Source of the DNA: Phaeotremella fagi
Taxonomy: Eukaryota > Basidiomycota > Tremellomycetes > Tremellales > Phaeotremellaceae
Assembly (NCBI GenBank): GCA_001599715.1
Contig: BCHU01000017.1
Span: forward strand, 62,001-126,000
Reading direction: 5' to 3'
Length of the DNA: 64,000 bases
The position numbers and the translations under genes are program-made. The number at the start of each line of letters is the position of its first letter. The stretch's first letter is position 1. Under the pieces are notes generated by a model. The model did not search any database, had not been told where the DNA came from, and saw only the letters and a list, made by a program, of their open reading frames with translations. Positions 41,761 through 53,763 of this stretch are shown here, piece by piece.

Positions 41761-43863
41761 TCATTCCAAATTCTTGAGATGAGGTCGGATTTTGTCAAGC
41801 ACATCCATCAATTCTTCCTCGTGGAAACGACGGCCGATGAGTTGAAGTGCTAAAGGTGCACCTTTTTGTACGGAGGGATCGTCTGATGAACTATCAGCTA
41901 CTGTGCCCAAGTTGCATCGAGGTATCAAACTCACAAACTTCAGCGACGTATTTGTCGTACTCACTCCAATATTCTCTTGGAGCGTCTTTGGGGTCCTTTT
42001 CTGGTGAAACTGTTAACCCAGTTGGGAAGATTGCTGAGGGGTAATCGAGCAAATTCCAAATACAAGCGTAACTGATAGAGTGGTCAGATCTATTGCCCGT
42101 CGATATATTCATGAAAGACATACCCCCAATACTTCGTGCTCTGTAACTGAGGAGCAGGTCCATAGGTATTTGGGCACAGAATGGCATCGAGGTTATACTT
42201 GCCCAACTGTTCGTAGTAAGCCGCTCGATAGCCCTCTCGTTTCGCAACCATCTGAGGCATCAGTTCATATACTGACTCTTGACTCACCTTCCACCAATCC
42301 TGGATGGAAAACTCGTCGATACCTTTTCTAGATAAGATCCACTCCGTCAAAGGTAGAACTGGTTCTCCAGCAGTTGCCATTGCCTGGCGCGTCTCCTTAC
42401 CGCCATCGGGGAAATAGAGTTGATGCTAAAAACATTAACAAAAATCCAAGAAGCATACCTACAGTCAATTCAACCCCCTCATCGTGCTTGAAAGCAGGAT
42501 ACTCGACTATTTCGAATCGAGGATCTTCACGTAACAGCTCGATAACGCTCTGAAGAGCACGACGAGTAGGAGGTTGTGGAAGCACAACTCCGTCGTGGCT
42601 CATGAGACCCAATCTGATCTTCTTGGGACTTTCAGCAGTCTCTCTCCATGGAAGAGGGACGAGAGATTGCTCGTTGAGCCAAGGTTTGGTATCGATGACT
42701 GTCTTGAGGAAAAGCTTGACGTCTCTGAAACTACGGGCAAGTGGACCGTTGGCACCGACTAAACCGTCGTTCCCTACCATGTGGTAGATACCTTGCTTTT
42801 CTCTAGGGATTCTTTGGGTTCCACATTCTAGGAAAGGAGTTAGTAAACGAATCCAATTCTTGATCGTCCTCACTGATGGTCCATAAACCTGTGTGCCCTG
42901 CCGGCGCTCTCAAACTACCACCTGTATCACCAGCAAGTGACATTGGTGCACCTCCAAAGGAGACCAAGGCTGAACATCCACCTGCAATGATTAGGATGGT
43001 CAAGTTGCATCACTCACCTGACGAACCTCCTGGTGTCAATGCGGTGTTGATAGGATTGACACATTGACCCCAGAAACTGTCGGACTCTAGATGCATACCA
43101 GTTTGCGGCATCGTGGTTCTAGAATAGAAGACCGCTCCTGCGTCATAAAGAATTTTGACCAAACTGCAATCACTGGTTTCTGGAGCAGCGTTGACTCTTT
43201 GAAGCTGAGAGAATGTTGAGACGTGTCCTTTCATTCTGTAAAGTTCCTATGAGAGAAACGTCAGTTATGTATAGCGCTAAAGATTCAAAATCCTCACCTT
43301 GATGTTGAATGGAAGTCCGTGAAGAGGTCCAACGAGTTTGCCGGTTTTCTCGTAATGTTCATCAAGCTCTTTGGCTCGTTTTAGACCATCCTCAATGAAG
43401 ATTTCAGTGAGCTATGCTCTGTCAGTGAGGTTCATACTTTGACTTATTTGCGTTAACATACACATGATATCATTTGATGAGCAACACAAGCCTTTTTGCC
43501 AAAAGCAAGTAACGTTTCTTCCGCCGTCCATTCTTTATTACGAATTTTCTCCAAAATCTGAGTTCATGTTAATCAATCGTCAAGACGTATAACTTACATC
43601 AGTAGCGTCATACTTGAAATCAGTGATTTCAATCTCTCTGGCATTCAACACACCACACTTGGCGGCTACTGGACGAACGTCGCTTCCGGGAGGGTATTCC
43701 TTCTTCCACTTTTCTACATCTATACGGGCGTATTCTGGAATCTGTTCCAGCACTTTTCTTCGAGCTTCCAAAGCAGTCTAAGAGTAAAGTCAGACCAATC
43801 TGAACACGTCAAACTCACCTCTGGCCATGATTCTGGGGGAGGAAACTTTGCTATTTCGATCAT
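41761..43863 (-). CDS. Amidase (amidase-signature family)
   Basis: Hydrolyses amides to acid and ammonia. The start gives MIEIAKFPPPESWPE. The Ser-Ser-Lys triad of the family is visible: Lys in GPLHGLPFNIKELY, the cis-Ser in LTPGGSSGG, and the nucleophile Ser in LAGDTGGSLRAPAGHTGLW. Also recognisable are NGPLARSFRDVKLFL and, near the end, GAPLALQLIGRRFHEEEL. It resembles fungal acetamidase-type enzymes in length (about 550 residues). About nine introns. It is convergent with the dialkylglycine decarboxylase gene and divergent from a Dal5-type transporter, a layout suggesting joint use of an amide substrate. Confidence 0.92.
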
Positions 43864-44164
43864 GACTTTTTTCGTTTGTTTTTTTATGTTTCAGTGAGAG
43901 AAGTTAACGATACTGATAGGAGATTCTCAAGCTACGAAGTTATGTCAGGTCTGTTGGACTGTTGAATCCCATCGGCATACTACAACCACCCGCGGCGAAT
44001 GTTGCAACGCCGCCAAGCCAAACATCCCACGCAAACTGCGAGACACCTTGCCCTGAGCAAACTTGTCGCTCAACTGTCGGGATTGAGGTTTGGTTTCTGA
44101 ACTACAAAGATTATAAAAGCTTCCAGCTCTTGTGTATGATCATGACCTAACATCATTCCCAATC
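43864..44164. promoter_or_regulatory. Divergent promoter amidase / transporter
   Basis: A 301-bp gap between two start codons. It contains cgccgccaagccaaacatcc near 44009, and no certain operator. An alternative upstream ATG at 44132 is in frame with the transporter. Confidence 0.4.
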
Positions 44165-46279
44165 ATGAGCTCAGAAAAAGACCTCGACTATGCCAATCCA
44201 GCAATTGAAGCAGTTCCCGATACTCTTCCTGAATCATTACCAATCAACAAAAGACTTGTCCGAAAAATAGATTTACACGTCGTACCTTGTCTTGCTCTCC
44301 TATACTTGATCTCTTACATCGATCGACAATCTCTCGCCAACGCGTCAGTTTTAGGCTACAAGACTTCTCTGAGTCTTGGCGCAAACGACTACAACCTAAT
44401 CGCCACAACCTTTTTCTTTGTGAGTCACGGCAAAGTTACAGGAAAAAACTGATCCACACTTCTAGACTTACGCGTTCTTTGAGATTCCTTCAAGTATCGT
44501 TGTGCAACATGTTCGGTACGTTTGGTTCTGTTACTGATGTTTTGATGTTCTGTTGCTAATCAACTTGAAGGCCTTCCTTGTGGCTCGCTGGTCTCACAGC
44601 AGCATGGGGGTTAGTCACCTTACTCTCAGGTTTCGTACATAATTTCAGTGGAGCCATTGCGGCTCGTCTCGTATTAGGTATCTGTGAAGTACGTCAACTT
44701 CATTCTTTCTTTTCAACAGCTATCATAGTGTATTAATCTACATCCCAGGCGGGCTTCTTTCCAGCCGCAATGCTCATCGTTGCGTCATGGTACACCCGAG
44801 AGGAGATGCAAAAACGAATTGCAGCTTTCTATGCCACAGGAATCTTCGCTGGTAGTTTCAGTAAGTTTTCTATCATGCTCTGATAAGTAAATGGAAATCT
44901 GATCACCTTGCAGCTGGACTCATGTAAGTCGTCAAACAGCAACATCAAAGACCTCCGTTCCTTACCTTCACGCCTTAGAGCGTACGCAATCACATATATG
45001 GATGGTGTTGCTGGTTATGCAAGTTGGCGATGGTATGTCACTGGCAAAATTATCGTTTCCATTGTTAACATTTCTATCAGGCTTTTCATCCTTGAGGTAC
45101 GCTGCTTTCCTCATGAATGAACAGCGTTTGACAAATAACTCAGGGAGCTGCTACGATCCTCCTTGCACCGGTTATAGGTTACTTCCTTCCTGACTCACCC
45201 GAGAGAGCCAAATGGTTAACCGAGGAGGAAAGGGCTCAAACGATTGCAATCAGAGCAGCATCAGGAGCGGGACATCTTGAATTAGGTGATTTCAAGTTGA
45301 GCCACGTCAAAGATGCTCTAACAGGTCAGTTCAATTACAAAAACTTGGTAGTTTGATTGCTGATCCCGTTCAAAGACTTTCGTGTTCTTACATGTATATA
45401 CCTCTGTATGTCCGGTTATGTTCTTTTTGGAACAGTTGCTGATGTTCAACAGGCATGTGTGTTAATATCTCAGTCATTGGGTAAGTGATAAAGGTACAAA
45501 CCTTCAGTGCTGACAGTGAACCAGGTTCTCATATGCTTTACCAACTATTCTTGTCCAACTCGGTTATTCAGCAGCCAATGCTCAACTCATGACTGTACCA
45601 ATATATGCTGGTGAGTTTGATCTGTGTATTGAAGGCTAAGGAGGCATACTAAACTGGTTACAGTCGCGGCCCTTTGCGTCATTGGATGCGCTTGGCTCGC
45701 GGACAGAACCAAGAGACGTTTCCCTACAGCCATTGGTGGATTCATTGTTGGATTCATTGGCTTGGTAGTATTGTATTGTCTCCCAAAATACAGTCTTCCA
45801 GGTGTTAGATACTTCTTCTGCATGTGGGTATTAGGCGGTTTATACGGTGGTTACCCTTCTGTCTTGGCTTGGTGTTGTAAGTGTTTGCTTTTTTAAATGA
45901 TTCCCGATTAACACTGTGCGGCTTCCAGCGAATAACACTGCAGGAAGAGGTAAAAAGAACATGGCGGTAACCTTCCAATTGGCTCTTGGTAGTTTGAGTG
46001 TTACAGTAGGAACAAACGTTTTCCTCGACAGAGAAGCCCCTTACTACCAAACTGGTTACGCGGTTTGTATGGTAAGTCTGAAACCGTCTGGTCATGAAAA
46101 GGACTAAGCATTTTTCGTTATAGGCTACTTGTGGCTCTGCCATTTTAGTCAGCATCTTTTTGGTCTGGAGACTTCATTTGGACAACAAAAAGAAGGCTTT
46201 ACAAGATTACTCTTCTTTCTCTCAGGAGCAATTACTTGCTATGGGCGATAAAGCTCCAAATTTCAAATACATTTTGTAG
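44165..46279 (+). CDS. MFS transporter, Dal5/allantoate-type anion:cation symporter
   Basis: Twelve-helix importer of organic anions (allantoate, ureidosuccinate, nicotinate, peptides and similar compounds) in the plasma membrane. The start gives MSSEKDLDYANPAIEAVPDT; then LVRKIDLHVVPCLALLYLIS, YIDRQSLANA (family form of the helix 1 motif), RLVLGICEAGFFPAAMLIVA, YTREEMQKRIAAFYA, SWRWLFILEGAATI, FLPDSPERAKWLTEEERA and ADRTKRRFP. The end is APNFKYIL, TAG at 46277-46279. Eight or more introns. Substrate unknown. Starting at 44132 would add eleven residues (YDHDLTSFPI after Met); the second Met gives the usual N-terminus. Confidence 0.88.
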
Positions 46280-46457
46280 GAATGTAATTGATCTTCTTTT
46301 GATACAGATGTAGAATCGTTTTAAGGGGTTCTGGGTGGTTAAAGAGTCATAGTTGTGCGGCGCGGGTTTTATAGAATTTTGGACGAAGATTTTGGATGTC
46401 ATGGTTGTAATGAAGTCAATTCAGCATTTACGCATGCATTTATATATCATTCATTCA

Positions 46458-47009
46458 TCATGACCGCTTTTGGCCACCAACACTAGCCCTCCAACAAGAT
46501 ACCTCCTCACGTCCTCCAGAACGCCCCTGATGAACGATATAAGCGTTTGGATTTGTTAGATCAAACTCAGAGACCAATCTCTCCCTAACACTTCCATCCT
46601 CTTCAACTATCTCAATTCGTGTCTCCGTCAAGTTTGCGTCTATAGCTTCTTCTTCTTTAATACTACAAAAACTGACTTGCTGGATATTCAAACCGTAATC
46701 TGGCCCCAACTCGATAGCAGAATTCTGAATCCCAATGCAAAATCGACGGATTCTGGAATTTACATATCTTTCTTGGAACCCACGACTAACTTTTGTCTTA
46801 CCCTCCATAGTGAGATCCAGTGTTGATACACATGAAGCAGCGATTGATTTGTAGAAATCTTCGAGAGTGGATCGAGAAACTGTTGAACCCCCGGGAAGAA
46901 TCCCAGTGAGTGTAGCGGTGGCTTTGTAACGATTGTTTTCGAGACGAACAAGTTGGACAGTTGGGATGACCTTTAAGGAGATTGTTGTTGAGCTGGAGGC
47001 TGATGACAT
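46458..47009 (-). CDS. Unknown protein, about 183 residues
   Basis: A single-exon frame reading MSSASSSTTISLKVIPTVQL at its start and ending VGGQKRS with TGA at 46458-46460. It contains YKATATLTGILPGGSTVSRS, RRFCIGIQNSAIELGPDYGL and TRIEIVEEDGSVRERLV. I do not recognise a family. The same frame is open for 47 more residues to an ATG at 47150; that extension contains a strongly hydrophobic segment that could be a membrane anchor, so the true start may be either. Predicted strands dominate and no signal peptide follows the short start. It is convergent with the transporter gene. Confidence 0.55.
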   Translation of the reverse strand: MSSASSSTTISLKVIPTVQLVRLENNRYKATATLTGILPGGSTVSRSTLEDFYKSIAASCVSTLDLTMEGKTKVSRGFQERYVNSRIRRFCIGIQNSAIELGPDYGLNIQQVSFCSIKEEEAIDANLTETRIEIVEEDGSVRERLVSEFDLTNPNAYIVHQGRSGGREEVSCWRASVGGQKRS

Positions 47010-47889
47010 TGAAGAAAAGGTATTACTGCAATGATGTGGGAATTGAAAAACGAGTATTACAGTGGAAAACACTGTGAAGTATACGTAGTAAAAGACCCCC
47101 AAGGAACAAAACAAAATTGGAAGACAATCTAGACTTCTAAAAAGAAGCATGCAACAAGAATTGAAAGAAGCCTAACAAAGCCCCACTTCACCGATCATAA
47201 AATAAAAGGAAGGTGTGTCTCACCAAGTATCCTCGCTGATACTGGTTGGTGGGAGAGTGATAAATTGAGCCTATCGGAAGGGGAAGTTTAATTATACCCA
47301 ACGACGTGAGAGATGCGGGTTCTCATACATTGAAATTGTACTAAGTAAAAGATTACAGTACTTGATGTGATTATCTCAACATTTCTCCTGCCAATCCACC
47401 CCGCATACAGTAGCTCCCTTCAACCCGACACAACGATATGGTCCACTTATCGATGAAGCGTGAGATATTTTCTCAAAAAAGATTTCTCATCTTCCTCATT
47501 CAAACGGAGATGTTAAAGGTGGGAAGATTGATTTGATTTACGATGAGAGATTGAAGTTGGGTACAGGTACGTGCACGTCCCCTGCCACAATCGAGAGCCA
47601 TCGACGTTGGGTGCCTATTTCATGTTACGGTTCATGCACAACAGCTGCTTTGGCTCTTAGCTTAACTCGCATACATAATAAGAAAGCTTACCTTCATTGA
47701 AGCATGCAAAGGAAGACTCCAAGTCTCACCACACGATTTTTGCGGGTGTTGGAGATGTCCGGTCAAGCCAGTTTGCACGCCTATCTGGTAAAATCATGAG
47801 GTTGAAGTATTGGCGTGCCTATGTATTTCTAGCCTTATAGATAACGATAAGATATCTGCTTCGCTCACATTTAGTTCATTCATCTGCCA
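47010..47889. other. Divergent intergenic region
   Basis: An 880-bp region between the unknown protein and the second Zn2Cys6 gene. No gene or repeat recognised beyond the possible N-terminal extension of the unknown protein (to 47150). Confidence 0.45.
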
Positions 47890-50023
47890 ATGTCTAATCA
47901 TCGTGTCCGTACAGTCCCTAGGGTATGTGTCACAATGCGCCATTAACTGATCGTGCAAGACTGTCACCAGTGGTTTGCCCTCCGGTGCACGACTAGTTCA
48001 ATCCTGCAATCGATGTCAAATGCGCAAAGTACGGTGTGACGGCGGTTGCCCCAGATGTGCAGCCTGCATACGAGCCGACTACAAAGAGTGCAACGTGGAG
48101 AGCTGTATCATGTGGTCTCGCGAACACGTTCTGGCTCTCGAGGAACGAATCCGATGGCTCGAGGACGTTGTTGCAGACAGTCACAACATCGACACGGCGA
48201 TCGAGGAAGTCGCAACAGGAACAGTGCTTACATCTAATCAGTCAGGCATGATTCAGGAAGGAACCTTTGGCGAGGAGGTGGGGCTACTGAGTCTTAGAGC
48301 GGGTGGCTGCTACAGTGAGTGAGTGTTGATTCGATTCCGCTGATTCAAAGTCGGGAGCATGTCTGGAATTACTCTAGCTGCACTTATGTCATCTGCCGTT
48401 CGTCTCTATAACGAACAGCCATTGTGTCCACACAGCTTCCACGAAACGTTACCCCCTGCACAAAATGTTCGCGCTTTGCTACCAACCCGTGATATGCTGT
48501 CTCTCTACACGATACGATATCTAGATCGAATTCACAAGTGGTATCCCGTCTTGGATCTTCTCGCCTTGGCCAACTCCATAGAGCTTTTCCTCACCAATCG
48601 TCAATCTTTATCCCATTTCGATCGGTTTATCCTCTTGATGATATGTGCCCTGTGCGGGGGTGACGAAAGAGACCCATTCACTAGGGAGGAGTATTACGTG
48701 ACGGCGGTGACGTTCCTGCCGACCTTGATGGTGCAGTCGTCGCTTGATTCTCTTCGTGTTCAATGCCTCCTCTGTATATGGGGTTGCAGAGCATGGCAGC
48801 AAGTGGGACGACTATCAGTAAACACTTGGCAGCTTGTCGGTCATGCCATTCGAGCAGCGTTGGAGCTCGGTCTATCGAGAAACGTCCAGGACAGTGGCAT
48901 GTCGCGTCATGATGTCGAGGCAAGGAGATCGATCTGGTGGTGAGTAAAGAAGTTGCACGACTGCTAACCATAAAAGGTCACTGTACAGCTTGGAACGTTT
49001 CATCGCTACCACGTCCGGACGTGTTTTGTGTATACGAAACGAAGGTAGGTGACTCTCACACGACTCCTCTGACACCACAGCGATTGATGCCCAATACCCT
49101 CGTTCCAGCGTGACGATGATTCCTAGAAAATTGCAAGATCTCATTGGGACTGATGTTCCGGAATTTGCTATTGCTCCAACTCTTCAACTTTTTCGACAGC
49201 GGAGACTCTTGGGTGACATTATGGAATGTGTTTATATTGCGTGAGTCATGTTCTTGATTAGCTAATGTCAAGGCGACCCAAAAACCGAGCTTCCATGTCG
49301 CTCGAAGAGACCACTGCTCGTTTGTCTAATCTACAGGCTCGATTGATTGCCTGGGAAGGGGAAACGCTGGCGATCACTTCGCCAGACTCAAAAGAACGAA
49401 TGGTTCTACAGTTCGCTTTCCACCAAGCTACCTTGATCCTCCACAGGCCCAGTCCTTCTTTTCCTGTTCTGCCAGCAGACGTCATCCAGTTGTGTCTCGG
49501 TGGTGCACGAGGTGTCATTCAACTCTCTAAAACGGCTGTTGAGAATGGGATCGTGGAAGAAACCATGCCAGGGTGGTCAGGTTTTAGCGCTTTGTTTATG
49601 GCTGGGTTAACACTTCTCTACTGTTCATGGTACGTTCTCACTTAGGGTTTACGCTGAGATGCTAGGGCAAATCCCACATGCCCCGGTGCTATTCAGATAC
49701 CAATGACAAATGCCTACCCAGACGATTCCGACCTGGAATCTAGTTTGACAACTCTAGAGCTCCTGGGACGAACAAACCCTTCATGTCAACCCTTTCTGGC
49801 TTTGTATGCCAAGGTCATTCATGTTTTCACCAATATGATGAGAAGCGACCCCAGCGTACTGGCACCAAACACTTCGGCAGACATGTTCGCCTTTATCACC
49901 CAAGATGCGGGATTGGTGGGCGAGGAAGGGTTGGCATTTGATGAGGAAGCAGTTCGATATCTCGCTACAGTTCTCGGCCATGAAGAAGGCTTTTCTCTCC
50001 CTTTAGAAGAAACAATGGAGTAG
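47890..50023 (+). CDS. Zn2Cys6 transcription factor with fungal regulatory middle domain
   Basis: Exon 1 (from 47890) encodes MSNHRVRTVPR, then an intron, then TVTSGLPSGARLVQSCNRCQ. The cluster is CNRCQMRKVRC, DGGCPRCAAC, KEC: Cys-x2-Cys-x6-Cys-x6-Cys-x2-Cys-x7-Cys with an extra Cys inside the third spacing. A short coiled-coil (ALEERIRWLEDVV) for dimerisation follows. The middle domain includes WYPVLDLLALANSI, GRLSVNTWQLVGHAIRAALE and LGLSRNV. The last exon ends LPLEETME, TAG at 50021-50023. About seven exons. It lies next to a class IV aminotransferase, 77 bp tail to tail, and is a candidate regulator of the neighbouring enzymes; target genes are not known. Confidence 0.85.
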
Positions 50024-50099
50024 TGTACAGTCTGGAGTAGCGTACAGTCAGATGCGCAAGACGATAAAAGTTGTATGCATCGATTTTCACAGCGTCCGG

Positions 50100-51487
50100 T
50101 CAATGACCATTAGTCTTGATAACTTGTTGCGCTGCGGAAGGGTACTGCCTCAGGACATCTTCCCACGTCCAAGGTTTATCATTTCTCGTCACCTCCTCGA
50201 TTACAGCTTCACGACCACGCTGAACATCGGCTCTAACGTTCTGAGCATAAAGTTCGGATATCAAGCGAGTCATTGGTCCAGGAACGGTTGTACCAGGTGC
50301 TGGTGATTGTTAGGCTGGAAAGACGTTTGAGACCCACCTCCAATCTTTCGACCATCAACCTCGATGACCGGTAGTTGCGAAGGGAACGTTCCCGTGCAAA
50401 AAGCCTTTGTCTGTCAGGTTATTACTAAATCTGGACTAACCTCCACGGCACCGTACACCTCGGTGAGGGAAAAGTCCTGTTCGTACACTGGGATTCCAGC
50501 TGCACGGCAGACATCAATTGTACGTCGTCGAGTGATACCTTGCATCTGATTGCTCTTGGTTGGACTCCACACCACCAAACGGCCAGCATCGACTCCTGTA
50601 CCTTCACGCACGATCATAAAGTTTGTCGAGTTACATGTCTTGACGTGGCCGCGATCGTCGAGCATCAGCGCTTCATCAGCACCAAGGACGTTCGCCTGGA
50701 TACATGCTTGGATATCCGTTGCCTTGGACATGTGGTTCCACCTAGGGAGAAATTGAGCGTGGCCTAGTATAGGATAAAGGATCAAACTTACATCTCGTCT
50801 TTTGTGTCTGGGTTCCCTCGTCGGACGTGCACAGTGACTAACTTGATCCCTCTAAGCGAGACACTAGGATCAGGCTTCTTATACTCGGCAATAATGACAA
50901 TGAGAGGTAGCTAAAACATTCAGCGAAACTCTATTAATGCACTTACTCCGATTGTCGACCTTGGATTCTGGTGGGGTGTGTCTTTTCTCCTGTAGAGCAC
51001 CAATTAATACAGGTATCATACAGTTACCGAGACCAACGCAAGATGGCGTCTACTCACCCTCGTGATACCATCAAACGGATGTGCACATCATTCGAGTCTC
51101 GCATATTCTAAATGTCAGCAAATTTCAGGCTATCAACCAACGTTTGAGTCGATAGTTTGATGTATCATTTCCAACAGCTCCCCCTTTGTGCAACCCATAT
51201 CCATGTCTAAAACAGTCAGCTAGCTATCAAGACTACCGTGACATACACATCGCTTTGGCACTCTCAAACAGCCGATCAAGATGATCTTTTGCGAACTGGA
51301 CAGTGCCCATCTTCGATCTCAGACCTTCCCAAATACCGTCACCCAACATGAAGGCAGAATCAAACACCGAGACAGCTGCCTCTTCTCTGGGTACGAGCTT
51401 GAAGTCCAAAGTGATCCCATCCCGTATACCAATCAGCACGTCAGCGTTTCTATTGTCTTGAACGACCGAATGAGTAGCGGCACCCAT
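50100..51487 (-). CDS. Class IV PLP aminotransferase (branched-chain / D-amino-acid type)
   Basis: The start gives MGAATHSVVQDNRNADVLIG and AAVSVFDSAFMLGDGIWEGL, typical of the fold-type IV family that includes branched-chain and D-amino-acid aminotransferases and aminodeoxychorismate lyase. The likely PLP Lys is in WNHMSKATDIQACIQAN; GADEALMLDDRGHVKTCNST then NFMIV corresponds to the conserved V.E...N block, but the usual Glu there is replaced (KTC). The end reads WEDVLRQYPSAAQQVIKTNG then His and TGA at 50100-50102. Eight or so exons. It shares a 199-bp divergent promoter with the amidohydrolase. The true substrate cannot be told; it could be an aminotransferase with non-standard specificity. 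Confidence 0.82.
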
Positions 51488-51686
51488 TTGAAGCAGAGTA
51501 GGGAAATGAGTTGTTTGTTGAGACGAAAAAAGATCGGTTTATCTGTTAATTTTTGCAAGGCTACCCCGAACAGATACAATCAGGGCACGGCCACGCCGAG
51601 AAGTCGACTGATAACCGAGATTTTCGATCTATTTAGTCAAATGAAGTTGCTTAATTGAATGCTTACTTTTTCTTCTTCAACACACC
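51488..51686. promoter_or_regulatory. Short divergent promoter aminotransferase / amidohydrolase
   Basis: Only 199 bp separate the two start codons, so the pair is probably co-regulated. It contains a CCCCGAACAG element at about 51563 and no repeats. Confidence 0.45.
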
Positions 51687-53203
51687 ATGTCGAAAAAACC
51701 TGACGAAACGAAACCACTGAAGTACGTCACTGTAAGAGTAGCAACTCACTCTCCGTAGTGATAGATCCCTCACTCGCCCGTGGATGATTGATCCTCCCAA
51801 ATCAGTCTTGATCATCAATGCAAAAATCGTCGACGTTGTGTCAGGTAATCTTCTTGACGAAGGTCGTCCCCAGTCTATCTTGATTGAAAGCGGCATCATC
51901 AAACAACTTGGCACCTCAATAGTTAGCGAAGGCTCCGAAGTGATCGATCTTCAAGGTCTATATGCGTGCCCCGGTCTAATCGATACCCATGTTCACGTGT
52001 GCGCAGTACCAGGTGGAGTTGTACGTAACAATTTAGAATAAAGCTAAAGCTCCAAGGGACACAAAGAACTAATGGCGACTCCCTCCGATATCGTCACAAT
52101 GCGAACATCGTACGTTCTCAAAGAAATGCTCGCAAGAGGATTCACCACAGTTCGCGACGTTGGAGGGGCTACCAAGAGCATTGCTGTTGCACTCAAAGAG
52201 GGTCTCCTTGAAGGTCCTCGTCTGTTCCAGGGTGGAAAATTACTTTCTCAGACTGGAGGTCATGGCGATTTGGGTGCTGGGAGCTCGCTGGGTCATGGAT
52301 GTTGTGCAGGGAAAGAGAATCTGTTCGGCACTGTATGCGACGGTGTTCCTCAGGTACTCCAAGCTGTTCGTCAGCAGATCAAATCTGGTGTAGACCATAT
52401 CAAGATATGTTGTGGTGGAGGAGTGGCCTCTGAAGCCGACGGACTCGAAACTGTACAGTTCACATCCGCTGAACTGAGGGCGATAACGGAGACATGTGAC
52501 CTCATGGGCGATATCCACGTGAGTTTTCATGTCATACACCCTCATTGAGAAAACCATCTGACGGTCTCTAGACAACTGCCCATGCCTACACTTCTAAATC
52601 TATCCGACACGCCATCGACAACGGGGTCAAGGGTATCGAGCACGGAAACTTGATGGACAAAGCAACGGCCGAGTACATGGCTGAAAAGGGTATCTTTTAT
52701 ACACCGACAGTGGCTGTATCACGCTCCACTGCTCGACCACCTTTCAACAAGACGATAAGTCCCGATCAGCTTGCTAAGAACCAAGTGGTGATGGAAGGTG
52801 GAGCCAAGGCTCTTAAAGTGAGCACCAGTACTGTGGATAATTGGCTGATGATTAGTATGCTTTTGACGCTGGTGTTGTCATGTGTTATGGAAGCGACATG
52901 CTGGCGTCCAAACACCCACTGCAGACGGAGGAATTTGTCGTGCTGAGTGAAGTATTGCCTGCCATTCAAGTTCTTCAGATGGCCACCGTGAATGCAGGTA
53001 GGTAGCCATGCTTGGGAGTACGATTCATGCTGACGTGTATAGCCAAACTCCTTAGACAGGAGGGTTTCCTAGGTGTGATTGCCCCAGGGGCTTGCGGAGA
53101 CATACTCGTCCTCAAGGCGAATCCCTTGGACGACGTGACGATCTTTGATCGACCAGAGACTTTCCTTCATGCGGTGATACAGGGTGGGGTCAGGAAGACT
53201 TAA
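51687..53203 (+). CDS. Metal-dependent amidohydrolase (imidazolonepropionase / Xaa-Pro dipeptidase type)
   Basis: Starts MSKKPDETKPLN in an exon ending at GTACGT; the second exon has MIDPPKSVLIINAKIVDVVS. The binuclear metal site of the family is complete: LIDTHVHV (HxH), DHIKICCGGGVAS (bridging Lys), TTAHAYT and GIEHGNLMD (two His), and MCYGSDMLA (Asp). GFTTVRDVGGATK and GGHGDLGAG are also characteristic. The end is GDILVLKANPLDDVTIF and then GGVRKT, TAA at 53201-53203. Relatives hydrolyse cyclic or acyl-peptide bonds, including N-acyl and Xaa-Pro or Xaa-Arg dipeptides; the substrate here is unknown. About six exons. It is followed on the same strand by a Dal5-type transporter. Confidence 0.88.
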
Positions 53204-53763
53204 AAACTAGAGGGTATCGGGTTGCACTGGGGTGTTTGTCTGGAAAATGCATAGGATTTGGTTCACATACACCTGCTCAGAATTACTCCCCTCGCAAGGC
53301 GCCTGTGCAAAAGAAGCATCTTGACTGTCAGAATTAATCCTTCGCTTGTTTCAAATTAATCCCATGTTCCTTTGAATTGATCCGTGTTTTGATTGTTTTG
53401 ATTGACAATCTGTGTATGCGTCAGGGCAAGAAAATAAGCTGTTAAGCACGCAGATGGAGTTATAGTTTATTTGATGGTAACTTGCTACATGGCCCTGATA
53501 ACCTAACCGAAGGTTAGTTTTTGCTAATTCTTTGTTTGTTTGTAAAACCTGAGATTCATGTTGACCCTGCGGTGAGATTAGATGCGCGGGAGTATCTATC
53601 TGCCCCTTCAGGATCTCGCCAAAACCGAGATTTAATATTTCGTATCTCCGCAATCTATCTTCCCATTCGCGCATGCCCCGAGTAATCAGTATTTTCTAAA
53701 CCAATCCGGGATTATATAAATGATTCTGGTCTTGTTAGAGTCATTTCAACAATCGCAAGAACC
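53204..53763. other. Intergenic upstream of the second transporter
   Basis: A 560-bp gap; a palindromic-looking cctaaccgaaggttag lies near 53502. Otherwise no gene or repeat recognised. A TATA-like tatataaa is at about 53713, about 50 bp before the start codon. Confidence 0.45.
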
